Made by a program: the position numbers and the translations under genes
Origin: a miscellaneous Crenarchaeota group-1 archaeon SG8-32-3
Lineage (GTDB): Archaea > Thermoproteota > Bathyarchaeia > Bathyarchaeales > Bathycorpusculaceae
DNA length: 23,348 nucleotides
Reading direction: 5' to 3'
NCBI GenBank assembly: GCA_001273335.1
Contig: LFWV01000034.1
Coordinates: forward strand, 1-23,348
The notes under the pieces: generated by a model
Database searches by the model: none
The model's input: the letters and a program-made list of their open reading frames with translations, nothing else
Told to the model about the DNA's origin: nothing
Shown: piece by piece, positions 16,079 through 23,348 of the stretch
Numbering within the stretch: the first letter of the stretch is position 1
Layout of the letters: the number at the start of each line of letters is the position of its first letter

Positions 16079-16303
16079 ATGAGCTTGCAAGAGTACCTGA
16101 AGGAAAAACTCTGGCCCATACTTGTCAAAACAGTTCACGCTTCAGTGATGTACCCAAACCACAAAGCATACACTCGAGAGACGATACTGCAGGAAAAATC
16201 TGATATAACCGCTTCGGAACTGGCTAACAGGTTGAACATGTCACTTGGCGAAGCCTTAGTGATTCTACACGAGCTGGAAGAAGAAAGAAAAAGCCCAGCT
16301 TAA
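16079..16303 (+). CDS. Small winged-helix-like DNA-binding protein
   Basis: A 74-residue protein of unknown function. SDITASELANRLNMSLGEALVILHELEEE (about residues 40-68) fits a helix-turn-helix: ELANRLNMS as positioning helix and turn, GEALVILHELEEE as recognition helix, as in MarR/ArsR/replication-type winged helices. The N-terminal half is helical and amphipathic. There are no catalytic motifs or cysteines. The upstream in-frame ATG at 16061 is closed by TGA after three codons, so ATG 16079 is the first usable start. It is convergent with tupC and overlaps its end by 4 nt. The beta-propeller remnant ends 60 bp upstream. It may be a regulator or the leftover wing of a larger protein; whether it is expressed is unclear. 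Confidence 0.6.
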   Translation: MSLQEYLKEKLWPILVKTVHASVMYPNHKAYTRETILQEKSDITASELANRLNMSLGEALVILHELEEERKSPA

Positions 16304-17361
16304 AACACTTGAACGCTTGAAGCTTTAAAGGTAATGAAAACCTCCGCGTTCAAGCAAAGTCCCAAATCGTTAAAAGACTGCTTGGTTACCTGAACCGTGA
16401 AGGGTTTGCCGACGTCAACCTTGAGTTTTACAAGCGAATCTAAATCTGAGATCTGGATGATTTTGCCCTTGAAGGTGTTTCTTGCACTGGACTCCACAGG
16501 GACCTTGGATAAGATTATGTCTCGTGGATTTATAAAAACGGCGGTAGCGCCTTGTTTTTGGGCTGTTACTTCGATTTGCACTCCGTTACCAACATCAACT
16601 TTTGATGTTCCAGACGCAATTACCTTGGCAGTTCCTGTGAAAGTGTTGTCGACAGCGGCGAAGCGAGCCAAGTTTTTTGAGAGTTTGCCGAAAACCTCTG
16701 CTGGCGCACCAACTTCGGTTATTTTTCCCTCGTCCATTAACGCGATGCGGTGAGGTAGTTTTCTAGCTTGGAACATGTTGTGGGTTGCCATTACAATGGT
16801 AGTTTTGTTTTCGCGGTTCACGGTTTCGATGACTTCTTCGAGTATGCCAACATTTTTAGGGTCCAAGTTCGCCGTTGGCTCATCTAGAAGCAGCAGTTTC
16901 GTTTTCAGCACCAAGGCTCTGGCTATCGCCACACGTTGTTGTTCTCCGCCAGAAAGCTTTCGTGCATTGCGCTTCTCAAAACCCGCTAACTTCACCAGTT
17001 CTAACGATTTTTTCACTTCCATATCGCGTATTTCCTTCGGCACTTTCCTTAATTTCAAGCCATAAGCAATATTGTTGTAGACTGAAGTACCAAACACGGT
17101 TGTTTTTTGGAACACAAGAGTGCTTTCCAACCGTACTTTTTCAGTGTTTTTGAAGTTGACTTTTTCACCTTGAAAAGTCACTTCGCCTTCTGCAGGGTTT
17201 TCGATAAACGCGAGAATTTTCAGCATTGTTGATTTTCCTGAGCCGTTAGGTCCCAAAAGGGCTAGTATTTCGCCTTTGTGAATTTGCAGGTTCACTGTAT
17301 CTAACACTATTTTGCTGTCGTAGGCTTTTGTTACATCTTTTAGTTCAGCAGTCACTGTCAT
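16300..17361 (-). CDS. tupC: Tungstate ABC transporter, ATP-binding protein
   Basis: This 353-residue ATPase powers oxyanion uptake at the inner face of the membrane. Walker A is GPNGSGKS (37-44), the Q-loop glutamine is in LVFQKTTVF (Q85), the ABC signature is LSGGEQQRVAIARAL (136-150), Walker B is LLLLDEP (156-162) and the switch histidine is in MATHN (H194). Residues from about 240 onward form a TOBE/Mop-like regulatory region, which in molybdate/tungstate importers binds the oxyanion or tunes activity. The start ATG overlaps the stop of tupB as TAATG, so the two are translationally coupled. The third gene of the set, tupA, is the strongest indicator of tungstate rather than molybdate. The order is tupA-tupB-tupC in transcription direction. 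Confidence 0.9.
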   Translation of the reverse strand: MTVTAELKDVTKAYDSKIVLDTVNLQIHKGEILALLGPNGSGKSTMLKILAFIENPAEGEVTFQGEKVNFKNTEKVRLESTLVFQKTTVFGTSVYNNIAYGLKLRKVPKEIRDMEVKKSLELVKLAGFEKRNARKLSGGEQQRVAIARALVLKTKLLLLDEPTANLDPKNVGILEEVIETVNRENKTTIVMATHNMFQARKLPHRIALMDEGKITEVGAPAEVFGKLSKNLARFAAVDNTFTGTAKVIASGTSKVDVGNGVQIEVTAQKQGATAVFINPRDIILSKVPVESSARNTFKGKIIQISDLDSLVKLKVDVGKPFTVQVTKQSFNDLGLCLNAEVFITFKASSVQVF

Positions 17362-18122
17362 TATCTTTTAGCCTCTCTTGACCGTTTCAGTTTGGCATAT
17401 GGACCTTTAGCCAATTCGACCAGGTAGTTTGCTCTTTTTAATATAACCACTATCATGTTTATGGTGAAAAGTACTATCACTAATAATATTCCTAGCGCTA
17501 TGGCAAGACCGAATTCGTTTATCTGAACATCACGTGCAATAGACGTGGTCATCACGCTGGTCTGGTTACCGCCGCCTTCAATGTTGCCGCCAACCATTAA
17601 CACTACTCCCAACTCGCCTATTGCACGATTAAAGCTAGCAAGGTCGGATAGAATTATGCCGTTGATTGCTTCCTTCAAAACAGCTATTTGTGCCTGAGAC
17701 TCTGAAGCACCCAATGTTTGGGCTAAGCTCATTATTTCAGGGTCAACTGATTCAATAGCTGAAACCCCAATGCTGACAAGAATTGGCGTTACAAGTACGG
17801 CTTGTCCAATGATTATACCTCCTGGCGTGTAAAGCAACCCCAGAAAGCCTAAGGGTCCGCCTCTTGAAAAGCTGAGAAAAAGGATTAAACCCAGAACCAC
17901 TGTTGGTAAGCCTATTAAAGTGTTAAAGAAAGTTTTGATTACGGTTTTTCCTCGAAATTCTTTCATAGCAATCAACATGGCTAATGGTGTGCCCCAGAGA
18001 ATAGCTAAAATGATGGCTGTTCCAGAAAAAAAGAGGGATCGGGAAACAATCTCGAATACAGCCGGGTCGCCAGAAAGTATCAGCTGTAATGCGTGTATTG
18101 TGTCGCCGAGTATATCCGCCAA
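17361..18122 (-). CDS. tupB: Tungstate ABC transporter, permease
   Basis: This 253-residue membrane protein forms the channel of the importer. It has about five to six hydrophobic segments, including FFSGTAIILAILWGTPLAMLI in the first third and ALGILLVIVLFTINMIVVIL near the end. The cytoplasmic EAA loop that docks the ATPase is seen as KEAINGIILSDLASFNRAIGELG-type sequence around residues 150-172 (G157, S162, A167, G172 region). The length and loop match TupB/WtpB-type permeases. The start ATG at 18122 lies 12 bp after the tupA stop, and its stop overlaps the tupC start. It is thus the middle gene of one operon. Molybdate specificity cannot be excluded from the permease alone. Confidence 0.9.
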   Translation of the reverse strand: MADILGDTIHALQLILSGDPAVFEIVSRSLFFSGTAIILAILWGTPLAMLIAMKEFRGKTVIKTFFNTLIGLPTVVLGLILFLSFSRGGPLGFLGLLYTPGGIIIGQAVLVTPILVSIGVSAIESVDPEIMSLAQTLGASESQAQIAVLKEAINGIILSDLASFNRAIGELGVVLMVGGNIEGGGNQTSVMTTSIARDVQINEFGLAIALGILLVIVLFTINMIVVILKRANYLVELAKGPYAKLKRSREAKR

Positions 18123-18134
18123 GACTGTGATCCT

Positions 18135-19148
18135 CTAACTGTAAAGGTCGCCAGCGTCATTTCTGTATTGTGGTGGGCATTCGGAACCGTCAAAGAATGC
18201 ATAGTCTTGTATCCAGCTGACTATGGGTTGCGGCGCGTTATCCTTTAAGGGTTGCACTGCCTTGTGGAAGAGACTTTGTCCGTATGTGCCAACGCCGTAG
18301 TCATCTATTAGCTGCTGGGTTTCGGATGCAATTAGATATTCAATGAAGTTCATTGCGTCGCCGAAGTTAATTTGGTCGTGTATTGATGGGTTTGCTGCTA
18401 CTGTGTTTTTGTTTACTGCCATTACGGCGTAAACGTTAAGCAACGCTTGTTCTTCTGTTACGAGGGCTTCTATTTCTATGGAGCCGTCTGCGTGGAATTT
18501 CAGGTATGTGCCAATGTCCGCGAGTGTGTAAGCGCTCTTTTGGTCAGCTATAGTTAAGGTTGCGCCCATACCTTGACCTGTGCTTGCGAACCAGACTTCA
18601 TCTGAAAGTTCTTCGTAGTCATAGCCTGATGCGGTCCAAAGGCTTTTCTCTTTGGAGTTTGTGCCCGAGTTGTCTCCTCTAGAGGTCCAGATTTGCGTTT
18701 GCCCTGACTGGTCAGGCATGTTTCGTCCATACTCCACTATATTGAATAGAGCCTCCTCTACGGTGAGACCGGAGATTTGCGCGGGATCGTCTGCTGGTCC
18801 AACGATGGTGAAGAAGTTGTACGCTATGATTTTCCTGTTCACGCCGTAACCGCCTTCAAGAAACTTTAGTTCCGTTGAGGGCGCATGGACAAGTACTATA
18901 TCAGCGTCACCGTTTTCTGCTTGCTGGATGGCTACGCCGGTTCCTACTGCTGTTATTTGTAGGTCAACATTGTGTGTTGCTTCGTAGTCTGTCTCTATTA
19001 CATCTAGCAAACCAGTGTCGTATAGGCTTGTGGTTGTTGAGATGAAAAGTCTGCGTTTCGAGAAGTAGTTGAAGTATACTAGTGTGCCTGCGACCACAAT
19101 TATGGTGGCTAGTACTGCGACTATTAACATTTTTTGCCATGCTTGCAT
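18135..19148 (-). CDS. tupA: Tungstate-binding protein of the ABC transporter
   Basis: This 337-residue extracytoplasmic solute-binding protein captures tungstate for TupBC. A hydrophobic segment at 7-27 anchors it or acts as a signal; there is no lipobox cysteine. The mature protein begins with STTTSLYDTGLLD (37-49), the TTTS block that coordinates the oxyanion in TupA proteins. VGTGVAIQQAENGDADIVLVH (68-88) is the second conserved block, and SRGDNSGTNSKE (156-167) is the third ligand loop. These motifs are distinct from ModA and WtpA. The C-terminal extension after about residue 300 ends in a Cys-Pro-Pro sequence of unknown role. It is the first gene of the tupABC operon and faces the ModE-like regulator gene across 73 bp. 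Confidence 0.93.
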   Translation of the reverse strand: MQAWQKMLIVAVLATIIVVAGTLVYFNYFSKRRLFISTTTSLYDTGLLDVIETDYEATHNVDLQITAVGTGVAIQQAENGDADIVLVHAPSTELKFLEGGYGVNRKIIAYNFFTIVGPADDPAQISGLTVEEALFNIVEYGRNMPDQSGQTQIWTSRGDNSGTNSKEKSLWTASGYDYEELSDEVWFASTGQGMGATLTIADQKSAYTLADIGTYLKFHADGSIEIEALVTEEQALLNVYAVMAVNKNTVAANPSIHDQINFGDAMNFIEYLIASETQQLIDDYGVGTYGQSLFHKAVQPLKDNAPQPIVSWIQDYAFFDGSECPPQYRNDAGDLYS

Positions 19149-19221
19149 GTTTTAACCCCGTTATGTTTCATCATTCATATCACTACACTTATAAACTTTC
19201 TCATGATTAACTCTAGCTGTA
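19149..19221. promoter_or_regulatory. Divergent tupA / ModE-like regulator promoter with a shared TATA core
   Basis: The 73-bp spacer contains CTTATAAAC (19188-19196). On the plus strand it sits about 26 bp before the regulator ATG at 19222, implying a leaderless message. On the minus strand the same element reads GTTTATAAG, about 40 bp before the tupA ATG, implying a leader of about 15 nt. No second clear TATA box is seen, so one symmetric core may serve both directions. A ModE-type operator is expected here, but no obvious palindrome was found. Confidence 0.5.
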
Positions 19222-19779
19222 ATGCTTCCTCACAAAAAGCATAAGCCCTCCTGTAAAGTATGGATAGAGTACAATGGTACACCTGTACTTGGCAAGGGCG
19301 GCGCTGAAATTCTTAAAGGAATAGCAACGGAGCAGTCCATTTCTAAAGCTGCTGAAAAGCTTGGGATGTCCTACCGTTACGTTTGGAACTACTTGCAGAA
19401 AATTCAGAAAGCTATTGAAGCCCCAGTCGCGGTAACTTTCAAGGGCGGCAAATTCGGAGGCGGCGGCGCCAGACTAACCGAGTTGGGGCAGAGTTTGATA
19501 GAGGAGTATCAGCACGTAGAGGGTCGTATGAGTGAGGTGCTCGCAGACCAAGAGTATTGGGAGGTGTTAAGACTGAAAATAAGCGCCCGAAACCAATTAG
19601 AAGGAAAAGTTGTCTCTATCGAAAAAGATGGGGTAACCGCGAAGGTAAAAGTTGAGATTAAAGCTCCTGCAGTGGTCACTGCGGTGATAACGAAAGAAGC
19701 GGTTGAAGATTTAGGTATAAAAGTAGGCGATGAAGTAAACGCCGTCGTCAAATCGACGGAAGTAATGATAGCCAAATGA
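19222..19779 (+). CDS. ModE-like transcription regulator with a Mop domain
   Basis: A 185-residue regulator. Residues about 10-80 form the ModE winged helix: SISKAAEKLGMSYRYVWNYLQKI (39-61) is the helix-turn-helix, followed by GGKFGGGGARLTELG. Residues about 119-185 form a single Mop/TOBE oxyanion-binding domain: SARNQLEGKVVSI, then VTAVITKEAVEDLGIKVGDEVNAVVKSTEV. ModE proteins sense molybdate or tungstate and repress uptake genes when the metal is abundant. E. coli ModE has two Mop domains; this has one. It is transcribed divergently from tupABC, a classic arrangement for a local repressor. Its end is convergent with rpoH, 19 bp apart. Tungstate as the ligand is inferred from the neighbouring TupA. 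Confidence 0.9.
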   Translation: MLPHKKHKPSCKVWIEYNGTPVLGKGGAEILKGIATEQSISKAAEKLGMSYRYVWNYLQKIQKAIEAPVAVTFKGGKFGGGGARLTELGQSLIEEYQHVEGRMSEVLADQEYWEVLRLKISARNQLEGKVVSIEKDGVTAKVKVEIKAPAVVTAVITKEAVEDLGIKVGDEVNAVVKSTEVMIAK

Positions 19780-19798
19780 GATTACTGATTTTCCTTTT

Positions 19799-20350
19799 TC
19801 AATCCACTACATAGCGGTAAGCGATGTGTTCGCCTGCGGTTGCGCTTCTCCTTATTATTTTTAGCATGTCACCTGGCCTTGCACCTATAGCTTTAACTGC
19901 AGGGTCATTAGATTTTATCTGCGGTATCTGGTAAGGCTTAATCTTGAACTGTGCTAGAATCTCGCTTTTTTCTTTTTCAGTTAGAATCTCGTGTTTTGGA
20001 ACCAGATGGTGGTCAAAAATTTCGAATACGGGGAAAGACTTTGGTAGAAGCTCGACTTTTCTCTTTTTAGCGCCCTGCTTAGCTGCGTGCGTGAATCGAC
20101 CTTCAGTGATCACGATGGCGCGGTCCAGTCCCTTCTCTTCCAACAGTTTGTAAAGAGCGTTCATCATGGCAATGCCCACAGTTGCCTCGTTAAGAATACA
20201 CCAGACTAAGGCTTTCTCTTTATATTTGGGAATGTTGACAATGTAGCCTATTGCGTCTTCTTCCACTTCTTTTTTAATTAGCTTGTATTTTCTGAGTTTT
20301 ATTAGAACCTCAGCTTTGCGTTCTTCTATGCTTTCTCCTTTGAACTTCAA
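19799..20350 (-). CDS. rpoH: RNA polymerase subunit H with an Rpb5-like N-terminal jaw domain
   Basis: The C-terminal part (about 107-183) is a full RpoH/Rpb5 assembly domain: FDHHLVPKHEILTEKEK, KPYQIPQIKSNDPAVKAIG, RPGDMLKIIRRSATAGEHIA and the YRYVVD end. Archaeal RpoH is normally only about 75-90 residues, that is, this domain alone. Here there are about 105 more residues at the N-terminus. They match the eukaryotic Rpb5 jaw domain as I recall it: VGIAMMNALYKLLEEKGLDR against VGIKTIKTYCQRMQEENITR, followed by RAIVI / RAIIV and HAAKQ / PSAKQ. No nuclease catalytic motif is visible. The start is TTG at 20350; no better start exists nearby. It is not followed by rpoB, so it is separated from the usual rpoH-rpoB-rpoA cluster and might be a second copy. 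Confidence 0.9.
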   Translation of the reverse strand: MKFKGESIEERKAEVLIKLRKYKLIKKEVEEDAIGYIVNIPKYKEKALVWCILNEATVGIAMMNALYKLLEEKGLDRAIVITEGRFTHAAKQGAKKRKVELLPKSFPVFEIFDHHLVPKHEILTEKEKSEILAQFKIKPYQIPQIKSNDPAVKAIGARPGDMLKIIRRSATAGEHIAYRYVVD

Positions 20351-20856
20351 ACCACAAACTCCTAGACAACCGAATACGCGAAACCTAACAAAACTTCAAC
20401 CCTTAAACTTTTCCCTCTTTTTTCGGCGATATCTCCCGCGAAATCCCCTTTTTCCGTTCGTTATTAGCTTAGTTTTTCGCCGCATTGAAAACAGGTATCT
20501 ATCTCTTTTAATCCACCAATTTCCTTTCGCCGTAATTGTTAATAACACTCATTCATTTCACATTATATACCATCCAGTGCCAGATTTTGATTTTAAAAAA
20601 AGAACGTACAATTTTTGTTCCAATAGGAAAAGCGCGCGCTAAAGTTATCTATCAGGTCATCAAGCTTGTTTGTCATGTGTGAGACTGCCCCTAATTCCTT
20701 CATGAATTTCACTATTTTATAATGTTGCAAGTTATTGAGGATAGCAGAGGGATAGAAGACCCCGCGGAACATAACAAAAATATTAAGACATATGGATAAT
20801 TACTCATATTGTAGCAAATGGGCAAATAGAAAGGAAATCGTAAAAGGTGAAACATC
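20351..20856. other. Gene-free 506-bp region between rpoH and the PRC-barrel gene
   Basis: No protein gene is supported on either strand. Near the rpoH end the minus strand has AAAAGTTTAAGGG (about 20400-20412), a weak TATA candidate roughly 50-60 bp before the TTG start. GATATCTCC recurs at 20428-20436, the third intergenic occurrence in this window. The middle is pyrimidine-rich on the plus strand. The right end has AATATTAAGACATATGGATAA (split as AATATTAAG and CATATGGATAA), a possible promoter for the downstream gene, and AAAGGTGA as its ribosome binding site. Confidence 0.4.
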
Positions 20857-21135
20857 TTGAGGTTTAGCGAGCTAATTGGAAGAGAATTGTACTGCGAAAA
20901 CATGAAAATAGGCAAAATAACCAATATCATTGTAGATGAAGAAAAGTGGAAAATCACGCATTTTGAAATCGAACTTAAAAAAGAAGCAGCTTTCGAGATA
21001 CTAGGCGTAAAATCCACAGTCAAAAACGTTTTAGCAATTTCAGCAGTTGGTCCATCATCCAAAGCCATGGCCAAAGATGGAATAAACCTTCAAGTTGCAC
21101 TAGGACAACTGCGCATTTATCTGCGACCGCCTTAA
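20857..21135 (+). CDS. PRC-barrel domain protein
   Basis: A 92-residue protein that matches the small archaeal PRC-barrel family. The N-terminal RFSELIGRELYCENMKIGKI (residues 2-21) and NIIVDEEKWKITHFEIEL are the first strands of the barrel. The remainder, VLAISAVGPSSKAM, continues the fold. Such proteins have been linked to RNA processing (RimM-like), the photosynthetic reaction centre H subunit and, in archaea, cell division (CdpB). Nothing here selects among these. The start is TTG at 20857, supported by AAAGGTGA ending 6 nt upstream. It stands alone, 176 bp from the end of nrdG. There are no membrane segments, signal peptide or metal motifs. Confidence 0.8.
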   Translation: MRFSELIGRELYCENMKIGKITNIIVDEEKWKITHFEIELKKEAAFEILGVKSTVKNVLAISAVGPSSKAMAKDGINLQVALGQLRIYLRPP

Positions 21136-21311
21136 ACTTGAAGGTCTCTAGACAAAAACCGACCTAAAAACCGCTTCTTTTATCCTACTACGATTTGTGC
21201 TTGCAGCCTCCTTACTTGAAGATCTAACTGATGCTTACACCAGCGTTTAGAAGAGACAGCGTCCTTTTAAACAAATGATGGGGTTTGATTGAATGCCTTT
21301 CTGCTGCTGTT

Positions 21312-21989
21312 TTATATGCGGAGCACCACGTTTTCCGCGTAGCCTTTCATGATCCCTGCGAATTCTTTTATCATTTCAGGCGCGTAAGGCTTTAAGCCTT
21401 CAAACCGCTTCTCCAAAGTGTCCTCTGGTACAAACTGTTGAAGTGCATGGGTTTTCGAGCCTTTAGTAAGTTCGCAAATCTTGTTTACATCTTCAACTGT
21501 GATGATTTCTGGAACCATTGTGGTCCTGAACTCGTAGGCTACTTTGCCCATTTTTAGCATTTCAATAGTGCGTAGCAGTCCGCTGGTGCTTTCAGCTCCT
21601 AAAATCCCGTATTTTTCTAAAGAAGTTTTCAAGTCTAAAGCCACATAATCCACACAGCCTAAGCATTCTTCCAGCACTTCAGGGTAAAACCCGTTTGTGT
21701 CCAGCTTAACATGAAAACCTCGCTTCTTAAGCTTCGCTAAAAATTTTGGCAGTTCCCTATGCATTGTGGGCTCTCCGCCAGTTACTACTACCGCATCCAC
21801 GTATTTTTTGCGGTTTTCCAGAATTTTAAGTGCCATGGCTTCCTGCAGGAAAGGTGGCTTCGGGTCCACGGCTATGCGCCAGTTGTGGCAGAATGGGCAT
21901 CGAAGGTTACAGCCTGGCGTGAAGAGTACTGAGGCTACTTTGTTTGGGTAGTCGATTAGGCTTACTTTCTGGAGACCGCTAAATTTCAT
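21312..21989 (-). CDS. nrdG: Anaerobic ribonucleotide reductase activating protein (radical SAM)
   Basis: A 225-residue radical SAM enzyme that uses S-adenosylmethionine to install the glycyl radical on NrdD. The [4Fe-4S] motif is CNLRCPFC (C27, C31, C34). The GGEP motif for SAM binding follows in VVTGGEPTM (about 68-76). KLDTNGFYPE and DYVALDLKT continue the half-barrel. The longer size fits the NrdG2/pyruvate-formate-lyase-activase-like group used by archaea. ATG 21989 is preceded by AAAGAGGAAAAAAC on the minus strand (GAGGA ribosome binding site). It lies 14 bp after the nrdD stop, so both are one operon. It needs strictly anoxic conditions, consistent with the lifestyle inferred for the organism. 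Confidence 0.93.
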   Translation of the reverse strand: MKFSGLQKVSLIDYPNKVASVLFTPGCNLRCPFCHNWRIAVDPKPPFLQEAMALKILENRKKYVDAVVVTGGEPTMHRELPKFLAKLKKRGFHVKLDTNGFYPEVLEECLGCVDYVALDLKTSLEKYGILGAESTSGLLRTIEMLKMGKVAYEFRTTMVPEIITVEDVNKICELTKGSKTHALQQFVPEDTLEKRFEGLKPYAPEMIKEFAGIMKGYAENVVLRI

Positions 21990-22003
21990 GTTTTTTCCTC
22001 TTT

Positions 22004-23348
22004 TTACACGGTCAACGGTGCTGAAGCCAGCATTGTAGATTTGTCAAAGGTTTTGCGAATTGTAAATTCCGCTTGTTTCCCGTCGTTCCACTGGTCAACT
22101 GGTCGCAGATAGCCGACGACACGTGAGTAAACTTCGGATGGCATACCGCAGACCGGGCATTGCTTGTGCTCGCCGCTTGTGTAGCCGTGCTCCGGGCAAA
22201 TACTAAACGTGGGAGTCAAAGTGAAGTAGGGCAAACGCGAGTTTGAAGCCACTTTTCGTATGAGTTCCGCGGCTGACTTCCAAGAATGAAGCCTCTCACC
22301 CAAGAAAATGTGGAAGACTGTTCCACCTGTGTAAAGTGTCTGCAGGCTCTCTTGATGCTCCAAAGCTTCGAAAAGGTCGCCCTCATAATCAACCGGCAAC
22401 TGAGAGGAGTTCGTATAGAACGGTTCAACATGCTGCGTCTGAACAAGCCATTCGTTAGCCGCCATAATGTTTGGGTGACGGCGTTTGTCGATGCGGGCAA
22501 GCCTGTAGGATGTCCCTTCCGCGGGTGTAGCCTCTAAGTTGTAGATGTTGCCTGTTTCCTCTTGGAAGTCTGCAAGCCGCTCACGCATGAAGCTGAGCGT
22601 TTTGACGGCGAAGCCTTTTCCTTCTGGCGTCGTGATGTTCACTCCTAAAAGGTTCAAAACTGCCTCGTTTACGCCTATTAAACCTATGGTTGAAAAGTGG
22701 TTCTTCCAGTATTTGCCGTAGCCCTCTTTCACATGACGCAAGTAACGCCGAGAGTACGGATACAAGCCGCTCTCAGTGAACGCTTCAAGCGCTTTCCGCT
22801 TAATCTCCAAGCTGCTTCTAGCTGTTTCCATGGTGGCTTCCAAGCGCTGGAAGAACTCATCCTCATCCTTTGACAAGTAGCCTATCCGCGGCATGTTCAA
22901 TGTTACAACTCCTATGGAGCCTGTTAGCGGGTTAGCGCCGAAGAAGCCCCCGCCGCGTTTTCGTAACTCGCGGTTGTCTATTCTCAATCGGCAGCACATA
23001 CTTCGCACGTCCTCAGGGCGCAAATCACTGTTCATAAAGTTGGAAAAGTAAGGCACGCCGTACTTGGCAGTGACTTCGAAAACTGCTTTTGCCACGGGCG
23101 AATCCCAAGCGAAATCGTTAGTCACGTTGTATGTGGGAATGGGAAAAGTGAAAACCCGTCCTTTGGAGTCACCTTGCTGCATAATCGCGGCAAAAGCCAA
23201 ATTGAAAATTTCCATTTCCTTACCCATGGCGCCGTACGTGTCTTCGGTGACTTTTCCGTTGAAAAGCACGCTCTCGTCTTTCATGAAGTCTGGCACGGTC
23301 AAATCTAGGGTCAGGTTAGTGAAAGGTGTCTGGAAGCCCACGCGAGTA
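22004..23348 (-). CDS. nrdD: Anaerobic ribonucleoside-triphosphate reductase (class III), 5' end outside window
   Basis: This glycyl-radical enzyme reduces ribonucleoside triphosphates to dNTPs without oxygen. About 447 C-terminal residues are visible. The frame continues past the window edge: GTG 23341 encodes an internal valine in VGFQTPFTN, a conserved NrdD block, and is not a start. GGGFFGANPLTGSIGVVTLN is the finger-loop region with neighbouring active-site residues. The zinc-binding domain is CPEHGYTSGEHKQCPVCG. The glycyl radical site follows in SRVVGYLRPVDQW, with GY as the radical glycine context. The standard RVCGY cysteine is valine here, a common archaeal variant. The stop is TAA at 22004-22006, 14 bp before nrdG. 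Confidence 0.93.
   Translation of the reverse strand, partial: TRVGFQTPFTNLTLDLTVPDFMKDESVLFNGKVTEDTYGAMGKEMEIFNLAFAAIMQQGDSKGRVFTFPIPTYNVTNDFAWDSPVAKAVFEVTAKYGVPYFSNFMNSDLRPEDVRSMCCRLRIDNRELRKRGGGFFGANPLTGSIGVVTLNMPRIGYLSKDEDEFFQRLEATMETARSSLEIKRKALEAFTESGLYPYSRRYLRHVKEGYGKYWKNHFSTIGLIGVNEAVLNLLGVNITTPEGKGFAVKTLSFMRERLADFQEETGNIYNLEATPAEGTSYRLARIDKRRHPNIMAANEWLVQTQHVEPFYTNSSQLPVDYEGDLFEALEHQESLQTLYTGGTVFHIFLGERLHSWKSAAELIRKVASNSRLPYFTLTPTFSICPEHGYTSGEHKQCPVCGMPSEVYSRVVGYLRPVDQWNDGKQAEFTIRKTFDKSTMLASAPLTV

Noticed and set aside
15835..16128. A 97-codon minus-strand frame over the propeller remnant
   Set aside because: It is a different frame of the same DNA. The frame ending at 15752 has propeller, linker and membrane-anchor sense, while this one is low-complexity Leu/Pro/Gln text.
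20283..20642. A 119-codon plus-strand frame starting inside rpoH
   Set aside because: It begins antisense to rpoH and continues through AT- and pyrimidine-rich intergenic DNA with no domain, promoter or ribosome binding site.
1..23348. CRISPR arrays, insertion sequences, rRNA genes
   Set aside because: No regularly spaced repeats, transposase-like proteins or rRNA-like conserved blocks were seen on either strand.

Overview
The window looks like a chromosome segment of an anaerobic archaeon, most probably Bathyarchaeia or a close TACK relative. The evidence is a transcription factor B gene, an archaeal/eukaryotic-type prolyl-tRNA synthetase, an RNA polymerase subunit H, an aIF1-like protein, AT-rich archaeal TATA boxes with very short leaders, frequent TTG/GTG starts, and a class III (oxygen-sensitive) ribonucleotide reductase. 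The lineage is inferred from gene style, not from a marker tree. No rRNA, intact tRNA, CRISPR array or insertion sequence was recognised.

Layout. 1-5289 is amino acid and purine metabolism: the tail of a helix-hairpin-helix protein, adenylosuccinate lyase, an asparagine-synthetase-like protein without its glutaminase cysteine, a branched-chain aminotransferase and an AlaA/AspC-like aminotransferase. 5479-7311 encodes a tungsten aldehyde:ferredoxin oxidoreductase. 7323-11552 is mostly information processing: prolyl-tRNA synthetase, an aIF1-like/zinc-ribbon chimera and TFB, followed by a HAD phosphatase. 11553-16078 has the look of an accessory island. It holds a decayed tRNA-Arg-like 3' half, a large secreted CARDB-type protein, a NapH-like membrane polyferredoxin, a diverged direct repeat on each side of these two genes, and the cut-off 3' end of a surface beta-propeller gene. 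16079-19779 is a small HTH protein plus a tungstate ABC transporter (tupC, tupB, tupA) with a divergent ModE-like regulator. 19799-20350 encodes an unusually long RpoH. 20857-23348 has a PRC-barrel protein, NrdG and most of NrdD.

How the genes fit together. The tungstate importer, its ModE-like regulator and the tungsten-dependent oxidoreductase form a coherent theme, although the oxidoreductase lies about 9 kb from the transporter. NrdD and its activase NrdG form an operon for anaerobic dNTP synthesis. The secreted protein and the polyferredoxin may form an extracytoplasmic electron-transfer module of unknown purpose.

The two most notable observations are the RpoH, which carries an Rpb5-like N-terminal jaw domain and sits away from rpoB, and the in-frame joining of a shortened aIF1 (SUI1) domain to a separate zinc-ribbon protein.
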